Source: Thermostichus sp047462415 (GTDB taxonomy: Bacteria; Cyanobacteriota; Cyanobacteriia; Thermostichales; Thermostichaceae). Taken from it: a stretch of 64,000 nt of DNA. Shown one piece after another: positions 1 through 8,308 of the stretch (position 1 is its first letter; every line of letters starts with the position of its first letter). A program made the translations under genes and the position numbers. The notes beneath the pieces were generated by a model. It was not told where the DNA came from, ran no database searches, and saw only the letters and a program-made list of their open reading frames with translations. Where the stretch lies: contig NZ_JANSJE010000004.1 of assembly GCF_047462415.1 (NCBI RefSeq), positions 75,730-139,729 on the forward strand. Reading direction: 5' to 3'.

Positions 1-1190
1 TTTTGCCCATTGCCGCCAGCGCCGCCGAGATGGGGATCCGCCGCCTGGTGGTGCCCCGGGAAAACGGCCCGGAAGGAGCGTTGGTGCAAGGGATCCAGGT
101 GTATGGGCTGCCCTCTTTGGCGGCGGTGGTGAGCTGGCTGCAAAACCCGGAAGGGGTCCAGCCGGTGCGGATCCAGCCGGAGCAGATGCTGCCAACTGAG
201 GCGGAACCCCTGCTGGATTTGGCCGACGTGAAGGGACAAGAACACGCCCGACGGGCCTTGGAGATCGCGGCGGCCGGCGGGCACAACCTGTTGCTGGTGG
301 GCAGTCCGGGAGCGGGCAAAACCATGCTGGCGCGGCGTCTGCCCGGCATCCTGCCCCGGCTGCAGTGGGAAGAAATGTTAGAAATTACCCGCATCTACTC
401 GGCAGCCGGCCTGTTGCGGCAAAATCTCCACCTGGGCGGACAGACCGCCCTGATCGCCCAGCGGCCCTTTCGGGCTCCCCACCATTCGGCTTCTTCCGTG
501 GCGCTGGTGGGTGGTGGCCCCTACCCCAAACCCGGTGAGATCTCGCTGGCCCACCGCGGCATTCTGTACTTGGACGAGCTGACCGAGTTTCGCCGCGAGG
601 TGCTGGAGGTGCTGCGCCAGCCTTTGGAAGATGGCAAAGTCACCATCTCCCGCGCCCGCGTTTCTTTAGAGTTTCCCGCCCAAACCACCCTGGTGGCCTC
701 CACCAACCCCTGCCCCTGCGGCTTCTACGGGGATCCCGTCCAGCCCTGCACCTGTACGCCGCAGCAGCGGGAGCGCTACTGGTCCAAGCTCTCCGGGCCG
801 CTGTTGGATCGTATCGACCTGCAGGTGCGGGTCAACCGCCTCAAGCCGGAAGAAATTGTCCGCGCGCAGGGTGGCGAATCCTCCCAAGCGGTGCGGCAGC
901 GGGTGGAACGGGCGCGGCAACGCCAACGGCAGCGCTTCCAGGACGAACCCGGGATCCACTGCAACGCCCAGATGCAATCTCGCCATCTGCGGCAGTGGTG
1001 TACCCTCTCGGATCCCTGTCGCAAACTCTTGGAGAGCGCCATCCAAAAGTTGGGCCTCTCTGCGCGGGGGAGCGACCGCATTCTCAAGGTGGCCCGCACC
1101 ATCGCCGACCTGGAGGGCGCCGAGGCCATTGCCCCCACCCACCTCGCCGAGGCGATTCAGTATCGCAGCCTGGATCGCGGACGGCTCTGA
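1..1190 (+). CDS. YifB/ComM-family Mg-chelatase-like AAA+ ATPase (5' end outside window)
   Basis: This AAA+ ATPase belongs to the YifB/ComM family; ComM acts as a branch-migration helicase in natural transformation, and a similar DNA role here is inferred. The visible part is about 396 residues of a family usually near 500, so the N-terminal Lon-like region is cut off. Counting from the first start-like codon at base 3, Walker A is GSPGAGKT (100-107) and Walker B is ILYLDEL (187-193). A Cys cluster NPCPCGFYGDPVQPCTC lies at 236-251, and the C-terminal Mg_chelatase_C region follows. It converges on recF across a hairpin-bearing repeat. Confidence 0.93.
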   Translation, partial: LPIAASAAEMGIRRLVVPRENGPEGALVQGIQVYGLPSLAAVVSWLQNPEGVQPVRIQPEQMLPTEAEPLLDLADVKGQEHARRALEIAAAGGHNLLLVGSPGAGKTMLARRLPGILPRLQWEEMLEITRIYSAAGLLRQNLHLGGQTALIAQRPFRAPHHSASSVALVGGGPYPKPGEISLAHRGILYLDELTEFRREVLEVLRQPLEDGKVTISRARVSLEFPAQTTLVASTNPCPCGFYGDPVQPCTCTPQQRERYWSKLSGPLLDRIDLQVRVNRLKPEEIVRAQGGESSQAVRQRVERARQRQRQRFQDEPGIHCNAQMQSRHLRQWCTLSDPCRKLLESAIQKLGLSARGSDRILKVARTIADLEGAEAIAPTHLAEAIQYRSLDRGRL

Positions 1191-1191
1191 G

Positions 1192-1301
1192 CCCAAGCGC
1201 TCCGCGCCGCTCACGCGACCACCCCCGGCCCCTCTCCCTTCCCTCACCCCCGGCCCCTCTCCCTTCCCTCACCCCCGGCCCCTCTCCCAGAGGGAGAGGG
1301 G
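1192..1301. repeat. Dispersed repeat copy, GC-rich tandem units and terminal hairpin between convergent genes
   Basis: The segment starts with a reverse-orientation copy of the dispersed repeat also found at 40753-40866 (core GCGCTCCGCGCCGCTCACGC). Three tandem copies of ACCCCCGGCCCCTCTCCC follow. It ends in a perfect 10-bp stem, CCCCTCTCCC-AGA-GGGAGAGGGG (1279-1301). It lies between two gene 3' ends, so the hairpin may act as a bidirectional terminator, although no T-run follows. Confidence 0.75.
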
Positions 1302-1325
1302 AGTATGCTGGGGGATTGACTTGCT

Positions 1326-2492
1326 TTAAGCCAAGGGGAGTGAGGCGGGGGAGGGAGAGATCTGCCCCTGGTGCACGTGAAGGATTTGCGCTCCCTTAAG
1401 CCAAGCGGTGTCAAAGGATCCTAGGTGGGTGGTGGTAACCAAAGTTTGCACCCGCTCTTGAATGGCCCCTAAGAGCTGGTTTTGGCGGTGCAGATCCAGC
1501 TCCGCCAGCACGTCGTCCAACAGCAGCAAGGGCGGATCCCCCTTCACCTGCTCAATCAGCTCCAGCTCCGCCAGTTTGAGGGCCAAGACCAAGGTGCGCT
1601 GCTGCCCCTGGGATCCGTAGGCACGAGCCAGCCGTCCGTCGAGGCTCAGCTCCACCTCGTCCCGGTGGGGGCCGACCAGGGAAGTGCCCAGGGCCTGTTC
1701 GGCAGCAGCCTTGGCGCGGATCTCTGCCAAGAATTGGGCCTGAACCGCCGCGGGATCGGCCTGGGGATCCGGCAGGGGCACCTGGGGGCGATAGGTGAGG
1801 TTGAGGGTCTCCCGTCCGCCGCTGATGGTTTGGTGCCAGCGGGCGGCCAGGGGTTCTAGCCGCTGCAACAGCCGGGCGCGACGGCGCACGATACGACTGC
1901 CGCTGGTGGCCAGTTGTGCGTCCCAGAAGGCCATCTGAGAAGCTTTGTTGCTGGCGGCTCCTTGCGTCGGCGGGATGGAATCCTTGGGATCCTGCTTCAA
2001 GAGGGCATTGCGCTGCTTGAGGATCTGGCGATACTGCTCCACCAAGTCGGCATAAACAGGCTCCAGTTGGATTAACACCCCGTCTAGCCAATGGCGTCGC
2101 GCCTCTGGCCCCCCTCGCACCAGCTCCAGATCCAGGCTGGAGAACACCACGGCACTCACCTGCCCCAAAAAGTCAGATTGTCGCCGTAGCACCTGGCCGT
2201 TAACCCTCAGGGATCGCCCCCCCTGGCTGCGCAGCTCCATTGCCAGCTCGTGGGCCACCCCCAGCCGTTCCACGGTGGCGGCAATCCGCGCCCTCTCTTC
2301 CCCCTGCTGCACCAGCTCCCGATCCCGGCTGGCCCGCCGCGAGCGCAAGGTGGCCAAGAGCTCCACTGCCTCCAAAAGGTTGGTCTTGCCCTGGGCGTTC
2401 TCCCCCACCAGGATGGTCTTGGGCGCCTCGAAGGGGATCCCCTGATCCCGGTAGTTGCGGAAGTGCCACAGGTGCAGAAAACGCAGGTACAC
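1326..2492 (-). CDS. recF: DNA replication and repair protein RecF
   Basis: RecF is an SMC-like ATPase that helps load RecA at single-strand gaps. From the chosen start the protein is about 388 residues, the usual family length. It begins VYLRFLHLWHFRNY, a typical RecF N-terminus. Walker A GENAQGKT is at residues 30-37, and the C-terminal Walker B/D-loop is LLLLDDVLAELD. The frame is open upstream to 2561, but homologues begin at the GTG at 2492 and the extra stretch overlaps a perfect palindrome (2538-2556). I therefore prefer the later start. Confidence 0.94.
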   Translation of the reverse strand: MYLRFLHLWHFRNYRDQGIPFEAPKTILVGENAQGKTNLLEAVELLATLRSRRASRDRELVQQGEERARIAATVERLGVAHELAMELRSQGGRSLRVNGQVLRRQSDFLGQVSAVVFSSLDLELVRGGPEARRHWLDGVLIQLEPVYADLVEQYRQILKQRNALLKQDPKDSIPPTQGAASNKASQMAFWDAQLATSGSRIVRRRARLLQRLEPLAARWHQTISGGRETLNLTYRPQVPLPDPQADPAAVQAQFLAEIRAKAAAEQALGTSLVGPHRDEVELSLDGRLARAYGSQGQQRTLVLALKLAELELIEQVKGDPPLLLLDDVLAELDLHRQNQLLGAIQERVQTLVTTTHLGSFDTAWLKGAQILHVHQGQISPSPASLPLA

Positions 2493-2537
2493 TCGACGAG
2501 GGTGGGCTATTGACTCTGGATTTCTGGGAACAAGAAC

Positions 2538-2556
2538 GGCCCCCGCGGCGGGGGCC
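2538..2556. terminator. Perfect GC palindrome, possible terminator of the upstream minus-strand gene
   Basis: GGCCCCCGC and GCGGGGGCC form a 9-bp perfect stem around one G. It lies between the 3' end of the frameshifted gene at 2621 and recF. On the minus strand it is followed only by a weak T-rich GTTCTTGTT, so termination is plausible but not certain. Confidence 0.45.
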
Positions 2557-2620
2557 TTCACTCTAACGCAACTGCTGCAGGGTTAGGAGAAGAGAGCGGG
2601 CTGCCTCAACCAGGGGGCGC

Positions 2621-3312
2621 TTAGAGGCTGCCCAGGGATCCCAAACCGCTCAGGCGCTCTGCCGCCAACAGATGCAACGCAGCGCGGGCCGAGTGGTGGG
2701 CAGCCTTGCTGCGGCTGTAGTCGGCGAAGGTGTAGCTGCCCGGATCGGTATTGACCCTGCTCAACAACTGCTGGGCTTGCTGCTGCAGCTCGGCCACAGG
2801 GCCGGCGGTGATGTTGGCGAAGGCCATCTCCGCCTGCAGCCGGCTGAGGGACTCTTGGGCGCGCAAGGGGGCCTCGAAGAAGGAACGGCCAGGACGGCTC
2901 CCAAAGCCAACTCCGCTTCGTAGAGCGCCTTGGCGGCTTTGGCCAAGTTTTCCGCCGCTTTGGCCTGCTCGCGGACGGCGAAGACATTCCCCCTTTGCAG
3001 AGCGTTCTGGGCCTCGGCCAAGCTCTGGCGGCTCAGCTCCAGGAGACGGGCGGCTTCCGGAGAGGATCCCCGCTGGGCGAAGAAGCTGGCTTCCGCCAGG
3101 TGCCGCTGGGCTTTGGCCAGGTCGTGGCTGGCCCGCTCCAGCTCCCGCGGGCTCTGCCAACTCGGCTGCATTGGCACGGGGGCTGCGGTTCCAAGAGCCG
3201 GGCGGCGGCCCCGCTGGGCTTGCGCCGGGGATCCCAGCACCAGGGGAGTGAGGAGCAGCAAAATCGGCAGGGAACAGCCGAGGGCACCGGTGAAGGAAGC
3301 ACGAATCGTCAT
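2621..3312 (-). pseudogene. Frameshifted gene for a secreted, coiled-coil-rich protein of unknown function
   Basis: The 5' part starts at the ATG at 3312 and encodes a signal peptide with hydrophobic core LPILLLLTPLVLG and a likely cleavage after SPAQA. Ala/Glu/Leu-rich helices follow (QRHLAEASFFAQRG, AAENLAKAAKALYEAELAL). The reading continues in another frame from about 2898-2905 (FFEAPLRAQESLSRLQAEM) to the stop at 2621. Joined, it would be about 230 residues. The helical pattern continues across the junction, so a recent single-base indel or a sequencing error fits better than two genes. I do not recognise the family. Confidence 0.7.
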
Positions 3313-3378
3313 GGTTACAAACTCCAATCGACAGGACAAGCCGGTTTGGGGTTGGCTCAGTGGGCTTTCCCTTGCGGC

Positions 3379-4827
3379 CTATCCTGAGGATGGCGAAAGA
3401 AAATGACGTGAAGATGACAAGGGCAGCTCCACTGTAAACACCGACCCCTCTCCCACTTGGCTGGCCACCCGCAGGGATCCCCGATGGGCGGTGACGATCT
3501 GGTGGGCCAAGGCCAGGCCCAGCCCAAATCCCCCTGTATGGCGGGCGCGGGCCGTGTCCACCCGGTAAAACCGCTCGAACAGGTGGGGCAAGTGCTCAGG
3601 CGGGATGCCGAGGCCCGTGTCCCTCACGTGGATGCAAACGCAATGGTGCCGGCTTTCCAGGCTCAGTTGCACCGTGCCGCCGGCGGGGGTGTACTGCAGG
3701 GCATTGCGCAGCAGGTTTTCAACCGCCTGCCGCAGCAGAGCCGCTTCCCCGCGCACCCGCCATTTCCCAGCAGGCCCCGGCAGGTCGCATTGCCAGCGAA
3801 GCCCCAGGGACTCCGCTTGGGGCCGGTATTGTTCGCCCAGCTCCTGCACCAGCTCCCGCAAATCCACCAGGGGCAGATCCTCCCAAGGCAGGGATCCCTG
3901 CTGGCGGGCCAACTGCAGCAACGTATCGATTAACCCGCTGAGGCGGCGGGCGCTGCTCACCACTTTTTCCAAACGGGGTTGTGCTTCTTCCGGGGCAAGC
4001 AGAGCCATCTGGGCATTGCTCATCAGGGCGGCCAGGGGGGCGCGCAACTCGTGGGCAGCATCGGCGGTAAAGCGCTGCAACTGCTCGTAGGAGCGGCGAA
4101 TCGGCTGCATGGCCAGCCCCCCCAAGATCCAGCCGGCCCCGCCGATCAACCCCAGCGTCAGCGGGATCCCGATCCCCAGCCCCCAGCGCAGCCGGCCCAA
4201 GCTCAGTTGCAGCGGCTCCAGGGGCACCGCCAGTTGCAAGTAGCCCAGGATCTGCTCCTCCTGTTGCACCGGCAGGGTGAGCTGGCGCAGCAGCCTGCCC
4301 CCTTCCTCCGCCACCGTCTCAAACCCCAAGGACAGGTGGTGGGGAGAGCCAGCCAACAGCTCCAGCGGAGGGGGGGATCCCGTGTATTGGCGCAGGGATC
4401 CCAGCGGCTCTGCCCCACCGGGCTCGGCGGCATCGAACCAGCGCACGTAGGCCAGGTGATGCTCGAGGGGCTGGGTTTTGCTCCCCAAGAAAGGCACTTC
4501 GTTCAAGACCAGCCGCCACTGCCCCTGGCGCAGCTCGTACTTGATGGCGGCTGCCATAATCCGGGCTTGACCCTGCAGCTCCTCGTCAAAAGCCTGCAAC
4601 CGGTTCTCCACTTCCAAGCGGTAAAAGAGGGCGGCAAACACCACCAGGATCCCGCCCATCACCCCGGCAAAGCTGCGGGCCAAGCGACGGCGGCTGTGCT
4701 GAAACAGCCCTGCCTCTTCTGTCGCGGCTTTCCGGCTCAGGTGCTGCTGAAGAGTTGGCCTCAGAGAAGCCCAGTCCCAGCCCAGCCGCGGGAGAGAATG
4801 CTTTGGCCCGGCTCTTTTGGCCTCCAT
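3379..4827 (-). CDS. Membrane sensor histidine kinase of a two-component system
   Basis: This 482-residue inner-membrane kinase has transmembrane segments near 52-70 and 216-238 flanking a periplasmic sensor region of about 145 residues. The phospho-acceptor is H259 in DAAHELRAPLAAL. The HATPase domain follows with an N box (VENLLRNALQY) and G boxes (DTGLGIP, GLGLAL). It lies 21 bp downstream of its response regulator on the same strand, so the two are probably one operon. The organisation resembles the cyanobacterial RppA/RppB (NrsR/NrsS) redox or metal sensors, but the signal cannot be read from the sequence. Confidence 0.92.
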   Translation of the reverse strand: MEAKRAGPKHSLPRLGWDWASLRPTLQQHLSRKAATEEAGLFQHSRRRLARSFAGVMGGILVVFAALFYRLEVENRLQAFDEELQGQARIMAAAIKYELRQGQWRLVLNEVPFLGSKTQPLEHHLAYVRWFDAAEPGGAEPLGSLRQYTGSPPPLELLAGSPHHLSLGFETVAEEGGRLLRQLTLPVQQEEQILGYLQLAVPLEPLQLSLGRLRWGLGIGIPLTLGLIGGAGWILGGLAMQPIRRSYEQLQRFTADAAHELRAPLAALMSNAQMALLAPEEAQPRLEKVVSSARRLSGLIDTLLQLARQQGSLPWEDLPLVDLRELVQELGEQYRPQAESLGLRWQCDLPGPAGKWRVRGEAALLRQAVENLLRNALQYTPAGGTVQLSLESRHHCVCIHVRDTGLGIPPEHLPHLFERFYRVDTARARHTGGFGLGLALAHQIVTAHRGSLRVASQVGEGSVFTVELPLSSSRHFLSPSSG

Positions 4828-4848
4828 GCCACCCCTAAGGAACTGCTT

Positions 4849-5538
4849 CTATGGGTCTGCTGCCGGGGAGGGGATGCGCAGCCGGTACCCCTGGCCATAC
4901 ACCGACTCCAGCCAATCCTGGGCCTCCACCTCCTTTAACCGTAACCGCAACCGCCGCACCAGCGCCGCCACGGCATTGCTTTCCGGCTCACAGCCCCACT
5001 CCCACACCGCCTGTTCGATCTGGCCGCGACTGAGCACCTGGTTGGGATGGCGCATCAGGTATTCCATCAACTGAAACTCTTTGCCCGAAAGCTGCACTTG
5101 CCGCCCCTGCCGCTCCAGGATGAGGCTGGCCAGATGCAACTGCAAGGATCCGAGGCTGAGGCTGTCGCCTTGCCATTGGGGGGAACGGCGCCCCAACGCC
5201 CGCACCCGCGCCAGCAGCTCTAGGAGATCCACCGGCTTGACCAGGTAGTCGTCTGCCCCCGCATCCAACCCCTGCACGATGTCCGATGTGGCATCCTTGG
5301 CGGTTAACATCAGCACCGGTGCGCATCCCCCCAAGCGGCGGTACTGTCGACAGAGTTGGATCCCACTGGATCCTGGCAGCATCCAATCCAAGATGAGGAG
5401 ATCGTAGGCTTTCTCCTCCATCAGCCAAGCGGCCGTCTCCCCTTCGCTGGCGCAGTCCACCACATGGCCGCACTTGGCCAAAGCAGCCTGCAAAGGCTCC
5501 AACTGCTCCGGGTCGTCTTCCACCAACAAAATGCGCAT
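4849..5538 (-). CDS. OmpR/PhoB-family response regulator
   Basis: The protein is 229 residues with an N-terminal receiver domain: acidic pocket EDD (7-9), phospho-acceptor D51 in LILDWMLPG, and conserved K101 in DYLVKPVD. A C-terminal winged helix follows (GKEFQLMEYLMRHPNQVLSR, then the VYGQGYRL hairpin). The ATG at 5538 gives the canonical MRILLVEDD start, so I prefer it to a start nine codons upstream. It is the first gene of the pair with the kinase at 3379-4827 and probably binds DNA when phosphorylated. RppA-like by organisation; targets unknown. Confidence 0.94.
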   Translation of the reverse strand: MRILLVEDDPEQLEPLQAALAKCGHVVDCASEGETAAWLMEEKAYDLLILDWMLPGSSGIQLCRQYRRLGGCAPVLMLTAKDATSDIVQGLDAGADDYLVKPVDLLELLARVRALGRRSPQWQGDSLSLGSLQLHLASLILERQGRQVQLSGKEFQLMEYLMRHPNQVLSRGQIEQAVWEWGCEPESNAVAALVRRLRLRLKEVEAQDWLESVYGQGYRLRIPSPAADP

Positions 5539-5616
5539 GTCCCGCTTGCTACCCACCGATCCCACTCTGCCAGGCTAGGATGGCGGAGAAAAGCTGTTTC
5601 CCGGATCCCTCAAAGC

Positions 5617-6027
5617 ATGGCGAACCTCTTCAAGCTTCTTCAGTCGCGTAAGCGGCGCGGAGCGCTCTGGCCCAGCTTGGGGGCCGACTTCTGGCTGGTC
5701 TTGCCCCTGGCCGGGATCCTGTTTGGGGTGGGTGGAGAATGGGTGACCGGCCAAGTGCTGAGCCGTCCCCGCCCGCAGGCGCAGCCTTTGGCCATTCGCA
5801 GCCAGCAGCAAGCCATCCTAACCCTGGATATTCTCTCCATCCAAGCGGAGATCCGCCGCTCCCGTGGCTACACTAAGGTGGAGGTGACGACCACCAATCC
5901 CCATTTGCGCAAGCTGGAATTTGAATTTCCGGAGCTGGATCCGAATCGGGTGGCTGCCCAGATTGCCCAAGAGCTGGGCCTCAGCTCCGATCAGGTGCAG
6001 CGCCTCACCCGCTACAGCTTGGACTAG
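5617..6027 (+). CDS. Small membrane protein of unknown function with a repeat-derived basic N-terminus
   Basis: This is a 136-residue protein. A basic stretch (QSRKRRGALWP) is followed by one transmembrane helix (about 24-45) and a soluble C-terminal domain of about 85 residues (LRKLEFEFPELD, LGLSSDQVQRLTRYSLD). I do not recognise the family. The DNA coding the basic stretch (5644-5670) matches the dispersed repeat at 40753-40866 at about 24 of 27 positions, so part of this reading frame seems to come from a mobile repeat. It is divergent from the two-component operon. Confidence 0.75.
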   Translation: MANLFKLLQSRKRRGALWPSLGADFWLVLPLAGILFGVGGEWVTGQVLSRPRPQAQPLAIRSQQQAILTLDILSIQAEIRRSRGYTKVEVTTTNPHLRKLEFEFPELDPNRVAAQIAQELGLSSDQVQRLTRYSLD

Positions 6028-6093
6028 AAAGGTATTTCAACAATAATTTTTTAATTTTTCAAGCAAAAAGGCCATCTCCCGCGTTCCCTTGGG

Positions 6094-6960
6094 TCAGCCC
6101 TCCAAAAAAACGCGGGCCAACTGCTCGCAGGCCGCTCTAATTTTCTCTAGGTTGCCGGGGTTGACCAAGCCGTAGTAGTCAAATCCATAGACCCTCTGGG
6201 TTTGAACGGCTTTCAACTGGTTCCAAAAGGGGCGGGCACGGAAAAACGCCAAGGGATCCGCCGCCTCCGGGTTGACCACCAACAAAACCTCGGGGTTGGC
6301 TTCCAGGATGCGCTCTGCCGCAAGGGTGACATAGCCGCGAAATTGCCCTTGGCTTTGCAGGGCAGCCGTTAGGTTGTCGGCGCCAAAGCGCTCCAGCAGA
6401 TCCCCGGCCCAGCTTTGCCGGTTGGGAGCAAGAATCGGCTGGGTGCCGACCAAAAGCAGGGTTTTGGGGCGAACCGGGGGCAGCCCCTGGGGCAAAAGCG
6501 ATCCGTACTCCCGCAGCAAGGGATCCGGATCCACTCCCACAGCCGCAGCCAGAGTGGCGATGGTTGCTTCCAGGGCAGCCCAACTGTCCACCTGCGTGAG
6601 ATAGGTGGGGATCCCCAATGCCTGCAATCGTTCTGCCAGAGCCGTGTGCAAGCCACTGGCCCCCACCACCCAGTCCGGTTGCAGGGCCACGATTGGCTCC
6701 AGGTTAGGTTGGTTGCCCAGCCCCAGCCGAGTTATGCCCTGAAAGCGGGGATCCGCCTCCAACAAGCGCCCGGCCGGGATCCCCACCAGTTTGTCCGGGG
6801 CCAGGCGATAGAGAATATCGGCGGTCAAGGAGGTGAGGCTGGCCACTCGCCGAACCGGAGCTGGCGGGATCTGGCTTTGGGCCTGGCGACCCATCCCCCA
6901 GACCCCCAGGCTGGCCAGGCCAAGGACAAAAAGTTGACGGCGAGAAAGAGAAGACGGCAT
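6094..6960 (-). CDS. ABC transporter substrate-binding protein, iron-chelate/cobalamin type (BtuF/FepB-like)
   Basis: This is a periplasmic binding protein of the class III (helical backbone) fold, 288 residues. It should collect the ligand delivered by the outer-membrane receptor and pass it to the permease. The N-terminus has an SRRQLF twin-arginine-like motif, a hydrophobic segment and an AQS processing site. Typical family motifs are VASLTSLTADILYRL near the start and NLEPIVALQPDWVVG. It is the last gene of the minus-strand uptake locus, which also encodes TonB, a receptor, an ATPase and a permease. Whether the ligand is haem, siderophore or cobalamin is not decided by the sequence. Confidence 0.88.
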   Translation of the reverse strand: MPSSLSRRQLFVLGLASLGVWGMGRQAQSQIPPAPVRRVASLTSLTADILYRLAPDKLVGIPAGRLLEADPRFQGITRLGLGNQPNLEPIVALQPDWVVGASGLHTALAERLQALGIPTYLTQVDSWAALEATIATLAAAVGVDPDPLLREYGSLLPQGLPPVRPKTLLLVGTQPILAPNRQSWAGDLLERFGADNLTAALQSQGQFRGYVTLAAERILEANPEVLLVVNPEAADPLAFFRARPFWNQLKAVQTQRVYGFDYYGLVNPGNLEKIRAACEQLARVFLEG

Positions 6961-6978
6961 GGACAATCTCCAAAACAG

Positions 6979-8268
6979 TCAATTGAGGGTAAATTGAATC
7001 GGCACCGTTACCCACGACTCAATCGGGGTGTTGTTCCTCAAGGCGGGGCTAAATTGCCAGCGTTGCACCGCCTCTTGTGCGGCCCTGTCCAGGGCCGGGA
7101 AGCCGCTGGAAGAGAGGATCTCCACCTGCTGCACCTGCCCTTGGGCATCCACCCTGGCCCGCAACAGCACTTGGCCTTGCTGGCCGAGGCGGCGGGCTTG
7201 GGGAGGGTACTGTGGCGGCGGGTTGCGACCCGGAATGGGGCGGGCCAGGATGTCCGGATTGGCAGCCACTGCTGCAGGCGAGGAGGTAGGAGTGGAAGCC
7301 TCCCCAGCCCCTTCTCCTGCTGTCGGCGCAGACCCCTGCGCCTGGGATCCACCGAGGCCAGCAACGACACCCCTCCCAGGAGCGCTGGATTCGGATCCCT
7401 TGCTCCCGGCAGTGCCCCCGCCACCCGAACGGATCCCTTGGATGAGGGGGGTGAAGCGGGGAATGGGAGCGCTCGTAGCAGCCCCAGAGGGCGGCCTGTT
7501 GGTCACAGGTGCGGCCGTGGGGGTAGCCACCGGAGTTGGAGGGGGCTGCTGCGGTGAGGGGGTGACCGTCGGTGTTGGCGAGGGCGGCGGAGGGGTTGGG
7601 GCGGCCATCGGCGTGGGTGTAGGGGTCGGCCCCAGCTTCGCCGTGGGAACAGGCGTGGGGGGCGGCGTTGGCAAAGTTGTCAGTGAAGAAGCTTGAATCT
7701 GCTGGGGTGCAGGATCGGGCGGGAGTGGGGCAGCCGCAGGGGGGGATTCCGAGGCCGGCTGGGTCGGCTCCTCCGCTGGGTCAGGCAGAGCTGATTCTGC
7801 AGCCGCCTCAAGCTGGGCCGGCGGGGGATCCTCCAGCCACAGCGTGACCGGGATCCGCACTTCGGGTTCTCTCAGAGGTCGGGATCCCCACCCCAGCAGC
7901 CCCAACAGATGCAAAAGCAGCGAGAGCAAAGTCTCCCAGCGCAGCGGGCGGAGCTCCCGACTTTGCCCAGGCAATTCAGGGAGATCCTCCAGCGAGGTGC
8001 AGGCAACCGAGAGAGCAAGGGAGCAATAGCCCGCCAGCAGGGCCGCCCTGAGCAGCTTCTCCCCCCAGCCAATCCAGCGCAGCCCCTCAGAGCTCTGGCC
8101 CCGCGCCACCCCCCACAGCCCCAGCTCCAGCCAGGCCAGACCCACCCCGTAGGCCATGCCTGCCTGCTGCCAATACCCCATCTGCAGGCGCCACAAAAGC
8201 CGAGGGTGGGAGCCCCTCTGCAAAGAAGCGGATCCCCGGTCGGTGCGAGTGGGGGGTTTGGCGAGCAT
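6979..8268 (-). CDS. TonB-like energy transducer with an extended multi-helix N-terminus
   Basis: The protein is 429 residues. Its C-terminal domain is a clear TonB fold (YPPQARRLGQQGQVLLRARV, VQRWQFSPAL, WVTVPIQFTLN). The middle is a Pro/Thr/Ala-rich spacer of roughly 190 residues for spanning the periplasm. The N-terminus is unusual: hydrophobic segments near 36-55, 72-90 and 113-127 instead of the single anchor of classical TonB. It lies between the receptor and the binding-protein genes and should energise that receptor using the proton-motive force. No exbB or exbD is visible in the window. Confidence 0.88.
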   Translation of the reverse strand: MLAKPPTRTDRGSASLQRGSHPRLLWRLQMGYWQQAGMAYGVGLAWLELGLWGVARGQSSEGLRWIGWGEKLLRAALLAGYCSLALSVACTSLEDLPELPGQSRELRPLRWETLLSLLLHLLGLLGWGSRPLREPEVRIPVTLWLEDPPPAQLEAAAESALPDPAEEPTQPASESPPAAAPLPPDPAPQQIQASSLTTLPTPPPTPVPTAKLGPTPTPTPMAAPTPPPPSPTPTVTPSPQQPPPTPVATPTAAPVTNRPPSGAATSAPIPRFTPLIQGIRSGGGGTAGSKGSESSAPGRGVVAGLGGSQAQGSAPTAGEGAGEASTPTSSPAAVAANPDILARPIPGRNPPPQYPPQARRLGQQGQVLLRARVDAQGQVQQVEILSSSGFPALDRAAQEAVQRWQFSPALRNNTPIESWVTVPIQFTLN

Positions 8269-8308
8269 GGCTCGGGGCTATCTCGATGGGCACGTCTGGC
8301 GGGGAGTC

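Noticed and set aside
2890..2910. Programmed frameshift in the secreted-protein gene
   Set aside because: No slippery heptamer or following strong structure was seen at the junction; an indel or sequencing error is simpler.
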